Source of the DNA: Anaerolineales bacterium
Lineage (GTDB): Bacteria > Chloroflexota > Anaerolineae > JAAEKA01
Assembly: GCA_020634615.1 (NCBI GenBank)
Contig: JACKBI010000013.1
Coordinates: 62,001-126,000 of the forward strand
DNA length: 64,000 nucleotides
Direction of reading: 5' to 3'
Shown here: positions 33,633-53,116 of the stretch, one piece after another
Position numbering within the stretch: position 1 is the first letter of the stretch
Layout: every line of letters begins with the position of its first letter
The notes under the pieces: model-generated
What the model was told of the DNA's origin: nothing
The model's database searches: none
Seen by the model: the letters and a program-made list of their open reading frames with translations, nothing else
Program-made: the position numbers and the translations under genes

Positions 33633-34664
33633 TCACTCACTTTCAACCAGAACGACCGGACGATTGGCCAGCCCCTGGCGAATCTCTTCGATGACGTTGG
33701 CTTGTACGGCATCGCGTGCGACCTTGATTGCGCTACGCACAGCGCGCGCGTTGGAGCGTCCGTGGCCGACAATACAGATGTGGTTGAGGCCTAACAATAC
33801 AGCGCCGCCATACTCGGCGTAGTCGAGCTTGCGTGCCACGGCGCTGAGAGCCGGTTTTGCCAGCAGTGCACCGATTTTTGCCAGGGTGCGGCTGGTAATT
33901 TCTTCGCGCAGCGAGTCAATGATCAGCGATGCGACGCCTTCTGACAACTTGATGATGACGTTACCGGTAAAACCGTCGGTTACGACTACGTCTGCCTTGC
34001 CGGCCGGGATGTCCTTACCTTCCAGGTTGCCGACGAAGTTCAGACCGGGTGTCGCATTGATCAAGTCATACGCCTCGCGCACGGCAATGTTGCCTTTGCC
34101 TTCTTCCTCGCCGATGGAGACGAGGCCGACACGCGGGTTTGGCACGTCCAGCACGCTCTCAGCGTAGATGCTGCCCATCACGGCAGACTGCTGCAAGAAG
34201 ACCGGCTTCCAATCGGTGTTCGCGCCAGTGTCCATGAAAAAGCAGAAGCCAGTCCTGGTCGGATACTTGGTCGCGAGCGTTGGTCGGTGAATGCGCCGCT
34301 GGCTGTCAACTTTGATGCGTCCCAGTTTCACCAACGCGATTGCCAGCGCGCCGCCCGTGTTGCCACAGGTGACGAACGCGTCGGCTTCACCTTGTCTGAC
34401 CATTTCCATGCCGATGTGCATGGACGATTCGGGCTTGCTGCGCAACACATCAGACGGCTTGTCGTGCATGTCGACGACTTGCGATGCGTGCACCACTGAC
34501 AGATCAAGGCCTGAAGTGTCGTACTTTGCCAACTCGCCGCGAATGACGGTTTCCTGGCCAACCAGCACGATGGGCACCGCGAACTCACGGGCAGCATCGA
34601 CAGCGCCGGCGATGACGACCACCGGGGCGTGGTCGCCACCCATGGCATCCAGAACGATCTTCAT
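33633..34664 (-). CDS. plsX: Phosphate acyltransferase PlsX
   Basis: A 343-residue peripheral enzyme making acyl-phosphate from acyl-ACP for phospholipid synthesis. Conserved segments: LDAMGGDHAP at the N-terminus, TCGNTGGALAIAL (about 105-117), MDTGANTDW and VTDGFTGNVIIKLSEG. The ATG overlaps the TGA of degV by 4 bases, and fabF follows after 52 bases. This places PlsX between a fatty-acid-binding protein and a condensing enzyme, consistent with a lipid operon. Confidence 0.95.
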   Translation of the reverse strand: MKIVLDAMGGDHAPVVVIAGAVDAAREFAVPIVLVGQETVIRGELAKYDTSGLDLSVVHASQVVDMHDKPSDVLRSKPESSMHIGMEMVRQGEADAFVTCGNTGGALAIALVKLGRIKVDSQRRIHRPTLATKYPTRTGFCFFMDTGANTDWKPVFLQQSAVMGSIYAESVLDVPNPRVGLVSIGEEEGKGNIAVREAYDLINATPGLNFVGNLEGKDIPAGKADVVVTDGFTGNVIIKLSEGVASLIIDSLREEITSRTLAKIGALLAKPALSAVARKLDYAEYGGAVLLGLNHICIVGHGRSNARAVRSAIKVARDAVQANVIEEIRQGLANRPVVLVESE

Positions 34665-35518
34665 TTCGTGACTTCGTATGTTCCCAGCGCCATCAATCCG
34701 GGACCTGCCAGGGCCGCCAGCACCGGGCCCAACTCAACAACGATCAGATCCTGCACGTTGAGACCGGCGCGCACGTCCGGGACAAATGCCTCAGCTTCAT
34801 CCAGAACGTTCGCGTGCGCGACGGCAACACGGACTGGTTTGTCGCCCACTCGCTGGCGAGCGAGTTCAAGCAGTGCAGCCTTTGCAGCTTTTCGGCCACG
34901 CTCGCGACTCAGCGGCTTGAGCAGCCCTTCGTCAATGACAAGCATCGGCTTGACGTTGAGCAAGGTGCCCATCATGCCTTGAACGGGAGACACGCGACCG
35001 CCGGCGACAAGGAATTTCAGTGTGTCCACAGTGAAGAAAGTGCTTGTGCGCTCTTGAATAGCCGGCAGCGCTGCCATGACTTCTTCCAATGAGGCGCCAT
35101 CTCTGACCATTTCGCTGGCCGCAATGGTTTGCCAGCCGCCGCCAATCGACGCACTTAGCGTGTCCCAAACTTCGATGGGAATATCTTTCTCCAACGCTGC
35201 GGCTTGCACCGCTGAGTTGTAGGTGCCGCTGAGATGGGACGAGACGGACGTGATTATGATGCCGGTGGCGCCTTCGGCCTTGGCCTGCTCGATGGCTTGC
35301 GAGAACTGGCCTGGCGTAGGTTGAGTGGTGGTCGGTAGCGGCGCGCCCTTGGGCAACTCGGCAAGTTTGCGATAGAATTCCTGCTCAGTCAGTTCGACCT
35401 TGTTCAGAAAGACATCATCGCCGAAAATAACGCTGGCGGGCACCTCGATCAGGTTCAGTCCAGACAGAAACGACTCGGGCACGTTCTGGCTCGAGTCGCA
35501 GATTACACGAATGCTCAT
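34661..35518 (-). CDS. DegV-family fatty-acid-binding protein
   Basis: A 285-residue DegV protein. The N-terminal motif RVICDSSQNVP, the TTTQPTPGQF loop, the SSHLSGTYNSA loop and the VDTLKFLVAGGRVSP segment are family signatures. DegV proteins (FakB-type) bind fatty acids and, with FakA kinase, deliver acyl-phosphate to phospholipid synthesis. No fakA is in the window. The location next to plsX supports a role in acyl-chain supply. It is the first gene of the degV-plsX-fabF operon; stop overlaps the plsX start. Confidence 0.9.
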   Translation of the reverse strand: MSIRVICDSSQNVPESFLSGLNLIEVPASVIFGDDVFLNKVELTEQEFYRKLAELPKGAPLPTTTQPTPGQFSQAIEQAKAEGATGIIITSVSSHLSGTYNSAVQAAALEKDIPIEVWDTLSASIGGGWQTIAASEMVRDGASLEEVMAALPAIQERTSTFFTVDTLKFLVAGGRVSPVQGMMGTLLNVKPMLVIDEGLLKPLSRERGRKAAKAALLELARQRVGDKPVRVAVAHANVLDEAEAFVPDVRAGLNVQDLIVVELGPVLAALAGPGLMALGTYEVTK

Positions 35519-35656
35519 GGAAGTTGACTACTCCTGTGGATACGGGTCGGACTACCGGGAACGCCAGAGCGAGGCTGTCACGACGCTACTCATAGCTAAA
35601 AACACGGCGCCGGGCCGCAAGTTGCGCAATGCCACGCGGACCGGTGCCAATTGTCC

Positions 35657-35684
35657 AGTATCCACAGTTCAAAGTTTCTGTCAA
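35657..35684 (-). promoter_or_regulatory. Promoter for degV-plsX-fabF
   Basis: On the minus strand a perfect TTGACA (35684-35679) and GATACT (35662-35657), 16 bases apart. The leader would be about 130 bases. Confidence 0.65.
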
Positions 35685-35720
35685 AACCATTCAAGCCGGT
35701 CGGTGAAACACTCGACGGAT

Positions 35721-35749
35721 TTGCACGTAATACATTTTGCAGGGACAAT
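35721..35749 (+). promoter_or_regulatory. Promoter for the PspC-domain gene
   Basis: TTGCAC at 35721-35726 and GACAAT at 35744-35749, 17 bases apart, with a leader of about 50 bases. Together with the minus-strand promoter it makes this 289-base gap a divergent control region. Confidence 0.55.
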
Positions 35750-35807
35750 TTTGCGGTCTCCTGCGTCAACGGCAGCGTTCGCTGCCACAAAGAAAGAAGG
35801 TGTTTCC

Positions 35808-36041
35808 ATGGCAAAGAAGCTCTATCGATCGCGCAACGATCGCGTTATCTCTGGCGTGTGCGCCGGGCTCGGACAGTATCTTGATATCGATCCGACGTTG
35901 CTGCGCATTGCTGCCGCCCTGTTGGCAATCTGGTCGTTTGGGACGGCCATCCTGGTGTATCTGGCATTGGCGATCATCGTGCCGATCGCTCCTGAGGGCG
36001 AGATCGTATCGCGCGATGACGGCGACGTGATCACTCAATAA
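35808..36041 (+). CDS. PspC-domain membrane protein
   Basis: A 77-residue protein. The PspC core is complete: KKLYRSRNDRVISGVCAGLGQYLDIDPTLLRI followed by one or two hydrophobic stretches (about 35-62). PspC proteins are linked to membrane stress in the phage-shock response, but this short form lacks further domains. Start at 35808; the long upstream frame is not real. Its stop overlaps the next ATG (TAATG), implying translational coupling with the aminotransferase. Confidence 0.82.
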   Translation: MAKKLYRSRNDRVISGVCAGLGQYLDIDPTLLRIAAALLAIWSFGTAILVYLALAIIVPIAPEGEIVSRDDGDVITQ

Positions 36042-37216
36042 TGAATGTAGATGCCATCCGGGCAGGCATTCCTGCTCTCGCCAATAGCGTCTATCTGAAC
36101 ACAGGTACGTTCGGGCCGCTTCCCACCGTCGCAGCCGACGAAGTTCGTCGTGCATATGGTGAGGTGGAGCGGCTCGGTACCTTTTCGCCGCACATCTTTT
36201 ATGAAATGGAGCTCCAGGGTTTCGAGGCCGTGCGCAACCAGGTTGCGTCGCTGCTGGGGGCAGATCCGGGTGAGATTGCCCTGACGCGCAACGTCACCGA
36301 TGGTATCAACATTGTGCTGCACGGCATCGACTGGCAGCCGGGGGACGAGGTCATCCTGACCGACCAGGAACATCCTGCCGGAACGGTGCCGTGGCTGGCG
36401 TTGGCGGAGCGCGCCGGTGTGGTCCTGCGCTGGCTTGAGCTAACGTTGGATCCCGAGGAGGTAGTCCACCGCTTTGCGGCTTTGTTGACTCCCAGAACGC
36501 GGCTGGCGCAGATCAGCCACGTTTCCTGCCTGAGCGGATTTCGGCTGCCGGTCGAGAGGCTGTGCGCGGCCGCGCGGCGGGCCGGTGTGCTGACTCTGAT
36601 CGACGGCGCGCACGCCGAAGGGCAGTTTGGCGTGGATTTTCGTGCATTAGGCTGTGACTTCTATGCTGCTTGCGGGCACAAGTGGCTGCTCGGACCACAA
36701 GGCGTCGGCATGCTGGCCATTCGCAACGATCTGGTGGAAACGTTGCGGCCGCTCTGGCTGGGTTGGGATGTTCAGCAGCAATATGACCGCGCACAACGCA
36801 GCTACCAGCTTCAGGCCACAGCCGCCCGCTTCGAGCAGAGCACGCGCCCGTGGCCGCTCTATCTGGCGTTTGGCAAGTCCATCGACTTCATCAAAGGCGT
36901 GGGCCAGGATGCAATCACAGCGCGCGTGCAAGCTCTGCGTGCGTCTTTCGTCGCAGCGCTGCTGGATTTGCCGGGCGCCACCGTTCTGAGCCCGGTCGAG
37001 GGGGCGTTTGGAACGGGCCTGATCACGGTGAACGTGGCGGGTTGGGCTTGCGAAGCATTGCAGCAACGTTTCTGGGAACGGCAACGGATAGTTACCAATA
37101 TCATCCGCGAGTTCAATGCGATGCGCTTCTCAATCGCATTTTTCACCGCCGAGGCGGAGTTACAGACTGCGCTCGACGAAATAAGCAAGGCGATCCGCGA
37201 CTCGGCTCTAAATTGA
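36041..37216 (+). CDS. Class V aminotransferase (cysteine desulfurase-like)
   Basis: A 391-residue fold-type I PLP enzyme. The PLP lysine is in AACGHKWLLGPQGVG (near residue 213), the aspartate on the pyridine nitrogen in LIDGAHAEGQF (about 187-197). Other family elements: YLNTGTFGPLP and TRNVTDGINIVL. It resembles isopenicillin-N-epimerase / selenocysteine lyase-type enzymes more than true IscS; I see no Cys-loop typical of IscS. Substrate unknown. It starts at the last base of the pspC stop and is followed by the rpoB promoter. Confidence 0.82.
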   Translation: MNVDAIRAGIPALANSVYLNTGTFGPLPTVAADEVRRAYGEVERLGTFSPHIFYEMELQGFEAVRNQVASLLGADPGEIALTRNVTDGINIVLHGIDWQPGDEVILTDQEHPAGTVPWLALAERAGVVLRWLELTLDPEEVVHRFAALLTPRTRLAQISHVSCLSGFRLPVERLCAAARRAGVLTLIDGAHAEGQFGVDFRALGCDFYAACGHKWLLGPQGVGMLAIRNDLVETLRPLWLGWDVQQQYDRAQRSYQLQATAARFEQSTRPWPLYLAFGKSIDFIKGVGQDAITARVQALRASFVAALLDLPGATVLSPVEGAFGTGLITVNVAGWACEALQQRFWERQRIVTNIIREFNAMRFSIAFFTAEAELQTALDEISKAIRDSALN

Positions 37217-37580
37217 TACTTGACAATCCGCACCGTTCGTGCTACTATGCCTTTTCGCGGTGCGGGTATTGCAAATAACGCATCCCCTAAACAAACAGTA
37301 CGACTGACACAATCGCGTGAGTCCCGCTAAGCCAGGTTGATTCCCTCACCAATGGTTGGTTGCAGGGTTCGTTTCTGTATTGGTTGGGATATTTTCGCGT
37401 TTACAGGCATGTTTGCTGTGGAGGCCTGGGCCACTACGGTGCTTTTGCTGAAACCCGTCTAGGTGGCCGAGGCGTTCTATGTCTTTAGGCCATATTGAAT
37501 TGGCGAGCTTGCCGGAAGCTCGTAGGTCAACCCGAGACGTCATAGCGCACAATGGCGTCCCCATTTTCGGAGGTAAGACT
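37217..37580. other. 364-base leader region upstream of rpoB
   Basis: It holds the rpoB promoter (37220-37248) and a leader of about 325 bases up to the likely TTG start. A small reading frame of 17 codons (ATG 37409 to TAG 37462) is present but has no clear Shine-Dalgarno. From ATG 37479 a frame runs in phase into rpoB and encodes a GHIELAS motif like that of RpoC. Confidence 0.65.
37220..37248 (+). promoter_or_regulatory. rpoBC promoter
   Basis: Perfect TTGACA at 37220-37225, 17-base spacer, TACTAT at 37243-37248. Expected start near 37255. Confidence 0.85.
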
Positions 37581-41570
<3,990 letters not shown>

Positions 41571-41571
41571 T

Positions 41572-41720
41572 CAGTAATCAGTAGACAGTAATCAGCAAAC
41601 AGTAAACAGCTAGCAGTACTCAGTAGACGCAGCGGGCCAGCGAGCCTACTCCGATCACTGAATACTGATCGCTGGTTACTGTTTGCTGGTCACCGAACAC
41701 TGGTCACTGTTCACTGAACA
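41572..41720. repeat. Opposed heptamer arrays filling the rpoB-rpoC gap
   Basis: Eight in-phase 7-base units CAGTNNN (41572-41627) are followed by a short GC-rich spacer and ten in-phase CTGNNNN units (41651-41720), which are the same unit on the opposite strand. The arrays begin one base after the rpoB stop and end exactly where the rpoC Shine-Dalgarno AGAGG starts. They could fold into one long imperfect hairpin. Confidence 0.9.
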
Positions 41721-41731
41721 AGAGGTGAACT

Positions 41732-46258
<4,527 letters not shown>

Positions 46259-46272
46259 TTCGTCGGTCTGAT

Positions 46273-46301
46273 TTGCCCGCTGGTAACACTTGTGTTAGAA
46301 T
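46273..46301 (+). promoter_or_regulatory. Promoter for the rpsL-rpsG-fusA-tuf cluster
   Basis: TTGCCC at 46273-46278, 17-base spacer, TAGAAT at 46296-46301, 15 bases past the rpoC stop. Confidence 0.7.
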
Positions 46302-46309
46302 GCCGGGAA

Positions 46310-46342
46310 GTAGGCCGGGCCTATCCTAGCGGCTCGGCCTAC
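46310..46342 (+). terminator. Hairpin in the rpsL leader (attenuator-like)
   Basis: Perfect 8-bp stem (GTAGGCCG at 46310-46317 with its complement at 46335-46342), followed by GTTTGCGGTTTT. It comes immediately after the expected start point, so it could attenuate the new transcript or terminate read-through from rpoC. Confidence 0.6.
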
Positions 46343-46451
46343 GTTTGCGGTTTTATCAGATCGGCTCCAGTTCTGAGGGACAGGCAAGGCGTGTCACACC
46401 AGGCAGGCCAGCCGGGTTCGCAAAACGACTGAAACGATAAGGAAGATAACT

Positions 46452-46898
46452 TTGCCTACCATTAATCAACTTGTTCGACATGGTCGCAAGCCAAAACCCA
46501 GCAAGGAAAAGGCACCGGCCCTGCGCTTCACCCATAACTCATTGAAGTCCAGCACGCGCAGGATGCCCAAAGGGTCTCCGCAGAAGCGCGGCGTATGTAC
46601 ACAGGTCCGCACTACGACGCCAAAGAAGCCGAATTCGGCCATGCGGAAGATCGCCCGTGTGCGTCTGAGCAACGGCGTCGAGGTGACGGCCTACATCCCC
46701 GGTGAGGGGCATCGCTTGCAGGAGCACTCTGTGGTGCTGGTGCGCGGTGGTCGTGTTAAGGACCTGCCCGGCGTTCGCTACCACATCGTGCGCGGCGCTC
46801 TGGACAGCACTGGCGTCGAAAAGCGTCGCCGCGGTCGTTCCAAGTATGGGGCCAAGCGCCCGAAGCCGGGTGCAGCCGCACCGGCCCGCCGCAAATAG
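46452..46898 (+). CDS. rpsL: 30S ribosomal protein S12
   Basis: A 148-residue decoding-centre protein, TTG start (AAGGA upstream). [13 protein letters not shown] and [15 protein letters not shown] (the streptomycin-region loop) are conserved. The C-terminus has an extra basic tail ([24 protein letters not shown]), about 20 residues beyond the usual length. Confidence 0.97.
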   Translation: MPTINQLVRHGRKPKPSKEKAPALRFTHNSLKSSTRRMPKGSPQKRGVCTQVRTTTPKKPNSAMRKIARVRLSNGVEVTAYIPGEGHRLQEHSVVLVRGGRVKDLPGVRYHIVRGALDSTGVEKRRRGRSKYGAKRPKPGAAAPARRK

Positions 46899-46917
46899 GC
46901 TGAAGGAGTAGCACATC

Positions 46918-47394
46918 ATGCGACGAAACCGTGCTCCGATTCGGACCATCGCGCCCGATCCCAAATATAACAACGTAGCGCTGGCGAAGTTCATCAATCG
47001 CATCATGCTCAGCGGCAAGAAGAGCACCGCGCAGACCATCGTCTACGATTCGTTGGAGATTCTGGAAAAGCGCACCGGCAAGCCGGCGATTGAGGTCTTC
47101 GAGCAGGCGATCAACAATGCCTCGCCTGCAGTCGAGGTCAAGCCGCGGCGTGTTGGTGGCGCAACCTACCAGGTGCCTTTGGAAGTGCCCGCGAGCCGCC
47201 GTCAGGCGCTTGCGCACCGCTGGCTGATTGCCAATGCCCGCAAGCGTAGCGGCAAGTCGATGGCACAGAAGCTGGCTGCTGAGTTGCTCGACGCGTCGAA
47301 CAACACCGGCACCACGATCAAAAGAAAAGAAGACACGCACAAGATGGCGGAAGCCAACCGTGCCTTTGCCCACTATCGTTGGGGCGGCCGGTAG
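46918..47394 (+). CDS. rpsG: 30S ribosomal protein S7
   Basis: A 158-residue 16S rRNA-binding assembly protein at normal length. Conserved [23 protein letters not shown] and [25 protein letters not shown] are present. Good Shine-Dalgarno (AAGGAG). Next to rpsL, as in the str operon; S7 is the usual feedback repressor of that operon in Escherichia coli, but no equivalent site was looked for here. Confidence 0.97.
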   Translation: MRRNRAPIRTIAPDPKYNNVALAKFINRIMLSGKKSTAQTIVYDSLEILEKRTGKPAIEVFEQAINNASPAVEVKPRRVGGATYQVPLEVPASRRQALAHRWLIANARKRSGKSMAQKLAAELLDASNNTGTTIKRKEDTHKMAEANRAFAHYRWGGR

Positions 47395-47448
47395 GCGTAT
47401 AGCCTCACTTTAACCTTTCAGGCGTTTCAGCCTGTCGCTAACCTTTGC

Positions 47449-47482
47449 GACGGGCGGCTGGAAAGTAGTTCAGCCGCCCGTC
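47449..47482 (+). terminator. 12-bp hairpin between rpsG and fusA
   Basis: Perfect stem GACGGGCGGCTG (47449-47460) with its complement (47471-47482), 10-base loop, followed by GTTGGTTGTTC rather than a true U-run. Likely a partial terminator or RNA-processing/stability structure inside the str cluster. Confidence 0.65.
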
Positions 47483-47514
47483 GTTGGTTGTTCAGGACTC
47501 AGGCACGAGAAGTA

Positions 47515-49587
<2,073 letters not shown>

Positions 49588-49621
49588 GCCCGTTCAAATT
49601 CGCGATTCGCGGGTGAGAAAT

Positions 49622-49650
49622 TTGGCACATTGAAACGCGTGTGTTATACT
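49622..49650 (+). promoter_or_regulatory. tuf promoter
   Basis: TTGGCA at 49622-49627, 17-base spacer, TATACT at 49645-49650. It implies a structured tuf leader of about 180 bases. Confidence 0.8.
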
Positions 49651-49656
49651 CGCTTG

Positions 49657-49836
49657 GTTGCCGCCGGACTGTAAAGCCAATACCCGGCAGGCATTGGTGC
49701 CCCCCACGGTTTACCGCCGTGCGAGCGAGGCGCCTACGTAGAACCAGTACTCGGGAGTAACCCGAAGTACCACCAAATGTGGCTGCTTCGGGTTACTCAT
49801 TGTCTTGGAAATTTAGAGCAAAAACGAGGAGCAAGC
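49657..49836 (+). promoter_or_regulatory. Structured tuf leader RNA
   Basis: The leader contains three hairpins: one around CCAAT/ATTGG near 49677-49697, CACGG/CCGTG near 49706-49722, and a perfect 13-bp stem GAGTAACCCGAAG (49755-49767) with its complement at 49786-49798. The last stem has an internal CCAC/GTGG. No U-tract follows, so it is not a normal terminator. It ends with AGGAG before the tuf ATG. Confidence 0.7.
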
Positions 49837-51036
<1,200 letters not shown>

Positions 51037-51077
51037 GCGTTGGTCTCGCAGAGATCTGTCGGCAAAGACGCAACCAA

Positions 51078-51108
51078 AGAGGAGAGAGGGCATGACCCTC
51101 TCTCCTTT
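51078..51108 (+). terminator. Hairpin between tuf and rpsJ
   Basis: 11 perfect base pairs (AGGAGAGAGGG / CCCTCTCTCCT) with further weak pairs, 5-base loop CATGA. Followed by TTGAGCG, not a U-run. It may separate the tuf message from the S10 cluster. Confidence 0.65.
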
Positions 51109-51130
51109 GAGCGAAAACACAGGAACTACC

Positions 51131-51439
51131 ATGGCAAAAAAGCCGCTTCGCATCAAGCTTAAGGCATACGATCATCGAGTTCTCGATAACTCGGTGCGTC
51201 AAATCGTGGACGCAGCCGAGCGCACCGGCGCAACGGTTATTGGCCCGGTTCCGCTGCCAACACGGATTGAGAAGTTCACCGTCATGCGCAGCACCTTCAT
51301 CGACAAGGACTCGCGTGAACAGTTCGAAATGCGCACCCACAAGCGGTTGATCGACATTCTCGAACCCAGCGCCAAGACCATCGACAGCTTGATGCGGTTG
51401 CATCTGCCGGCCGGCGTCGACATCGAAATCAAGCTCTAA
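51131..51439 (+). CDS. rpsJ: 30S ribosomal protein S10
   Basis: A 102-residue protein, normal length. It opens with [18 protein letters not shown] and has [37 protein letters not shown], all conserved. S10 also joins NusB in antitermination. Start at 51131 has AGGA six bases upstream. First gene of the S10 set. Confidence 0.98.
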   Translation: MAKKPLRIKLKAYDHRVLDNSVRQIVDAAERTGATVIGPVPLPTRIEKFTVMRSTFIDKDSREQFEMRTHKRLIDILEPSAKTIDSLMRLHLPAGVDIEIKL

Positions 51440-51507
51440 TCAAGTAAAGCTTTCCCGGGATGATGGGACTCGCCCAGAGTCTTCAGTCCCCTAAAGGATG
51501 GGCAACC

Positions 51508-52143
51508 ATGAAGGGTATACTGGGCCGCAAGGTCGGTATGACGCAGGTGTTTGAAGAGGGCCTGGCCATACCAGTGACTGTCATTGAAGTCGGGCCGTGT
51601 TACGTCACACAGAAAAAAGATTTGAAAAGCGACGGCTACACGGCGATTCAGATCGGCTTTGACGAAACCTCCCACAAGCGAATCAGCAAGGGCGAGCTAC
51701 AACACCTGAAGCAAAATCAGATTCCGGCATTGCGGCATCTTAGCGAGCTGCGCGTCAACGAAGAGGACCTGGCGGGATACACCGTCGGCCAGAAGCTAGA
51801 CGCCGAGATCTTTGCGGTTGGTGAATTGGTCGATGTCATCGGAACGTCCAAGGGGCGGGGTTTTCAGGGCGGTATCAAGCGTCACAACTTCAATCGCCAG
51901 CCGAAAAGCCATGGCGCCTCCGATCGCGTCCGCGCCCCCGGGTCTGCCGGTTCTGGTACGACGCCTGGGCGCACCATGAAGGGACAGCGTGGTCCGGGCC
52001 ACATGGGCAATCGCCGTGTGACCGTGCAAAGTCTGTCTGTGGTGCGCGTCGATGCTGAGCGCAACATGCTGGTTGTGCGTGGCGCTATTCCTGGTCCCAA
52101 GGGCGGTCTCGTGTTTGTACGCGGGGCAAGAAAGCAGGGGTAA
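51508..52143 (+). CDS. rplC: 50S ribosomal protein L3
   Basis: A 211-residue protein. It starts with MKGILGRKVGMTQVF and contains the conserved GRGFQGGIKRHNF and SAGSGTTPGRTMKGQRGPGHMG segments that reach the peptidyl transferase centre. Start at 51508 after AAGGA. Confidence 0.97.
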   Translation: MKGILGRKVGMTQVFEEGLAIPVTVIEVGPCYVTQKKDLKSDGYTAIQIGFDETSHKRISKGELQHLKQNQIPALRHLSELRVNEEDLAGYTVGQKLDAEIFAVGELVDVIGTSKGRGFQGGIKRHNFNRQPKSHGASDRVRAPGSAGSGTTPGRTMKGQRGPGHMGNRRVTVQSLSVVRVDAERNMLVVRGAIPGPKGGLVFVRGARKQG

Positions 52144-52148
52144 GCAAG

Positions 52149-52769
52149 ATGTTAATACCAGTAGTGAACATGGCCGGTGAGCGCGTCGACGAGATGGAAC
52201 TGCGCGATGAGATCTTTGCAGCTCCGGTGAACAAGTCGGTAATGCATCAGGCGTTGATTCGCCAGCTTGCCAATGCTCGGCGTGGCACCCACAAGGTCAA
52301 GGGTCGCAGTGATGTGCGCGGCGGCGGTCGCAAGCCGTGGCGGCAGAAGGGCACGGGCCGGGCCCGCCAAGGTAGCACCCGGTCGCCCCAGTGGCGCGGT
52401 GGTGGTGTGGTGTTTGGGCCGACCCCCCGATCCTACGAGAAGAAGATGCCGCGCAAGATGCGCCGCATTGCCATGCGTTCGGCGCTCTCCCTGAAGACAA
52501 CCAACAACCAGTTGGTGGTCGTCAAGGATCTCAGCCTGGCGCAGCCGAAGACCAGAGATTTCGTCGATTTTCTGGGCAAGCTGGACCTGCAGAACAGCGT
52601 GCTGGTGCTGCTGGCTGACCGCAACGACAATGTCGAGCTGTCGGCCCGCAACCTGCCCGATGTCAAAACCCTGCTGGCCGGCTACGTGAATGTGCGTGAC
52701 GTACTGGGGCATGAAACCCTGGTGCTGACGCCAGACACGGTTGCCGAAATCGAACGAATTCTTGGATAA
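52149..52769 (+). CDS. rplD: 50S ribosomal protein L4
   Basis: A 206-residue exit-tunnel protein. Conserved [32 protein letters not shown] is complete. It follows rplC by 5 bases. The extended loop carries macrolide-related residues. Confidence 0.97.
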   Translation: MLIPVVNMAGERVDEMELRDEIFAAPVNKSVMHQALIRQLANARRGTHKVKGRSDVRGGGRKPWRQKGTGRARQGSTRSPQWRGGGVVFGPTPRSYEKKMPRKMRRIAMRSALSLKTTNNQLVVVKDLSLAQPKTRDFVDFLGKLDLQNSVLVLLADRNDNVELSARNLPDVKTLLAGYVNVRDVLGHETLVLTPDTVAEIERILG

Positions 52770-52792
52770 GCGCAAGATAGGCAAGGACAACC

Positions 52793-53083
52793 ATGCACGT
52801 ACGAGAAATATTGCGCCGGCCGCTCATGACGGAAAAAACTGGCATTCAGGCTGACTATTGGAACCAGTATTCGTTCGAAGTTGATCGGCGATCCAACAAA
52901 CACATGGTCAAGGATGCCGTTGAGGCTTGTTTCGATGTAACAGTCGAAGACGTGCGCATTATCAACATGCCCGCACGCATCGGCACTCGCGGTCGCAGGA
53001 CCGTGATCAAGCGGCCGGCGTGGAAGAAGGCGATTGTGACGTTGAAGCGCGGCGATAGCATTGCCTGGGTCGAAGGCGTTTGA
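52793..53083 (+). CDS. rplW: 50S ribosomal protein L23
   Basis: A 96-residue protein at the exit tunnel mouth, docking site for trigger factor and SRP. Conserved ILRRPLMTEKT and the SFEVDRRSNKHMVKDAVE segment are present; a basic RTRGRRTVIKRPAWKKAIV-like C-terminal loop follows. Normal length. Confidence 0.96.
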   Translation: MHVREILRRPLMTEKTGIQADYWNQYSFEVDRRSNKHMVKDAVEACFDVTVEDVRIINMPARIGTRGRRTVIKRPAWKKAIVTLKRGDSIAWVEGV

Positions 53084-53116
53084 TCCGGTGACCACTGATC
53101 GAGTGAGGAGTTAACC

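Noticed and set aside
49655..49745. tRNA-like stretch in the tuf leader (GACTGTAAAGCC resembling a Tyr anticodon loop)
   Set aside because: No acceptor stem, D-arm or TTCGA-type T-arm could be found around it.
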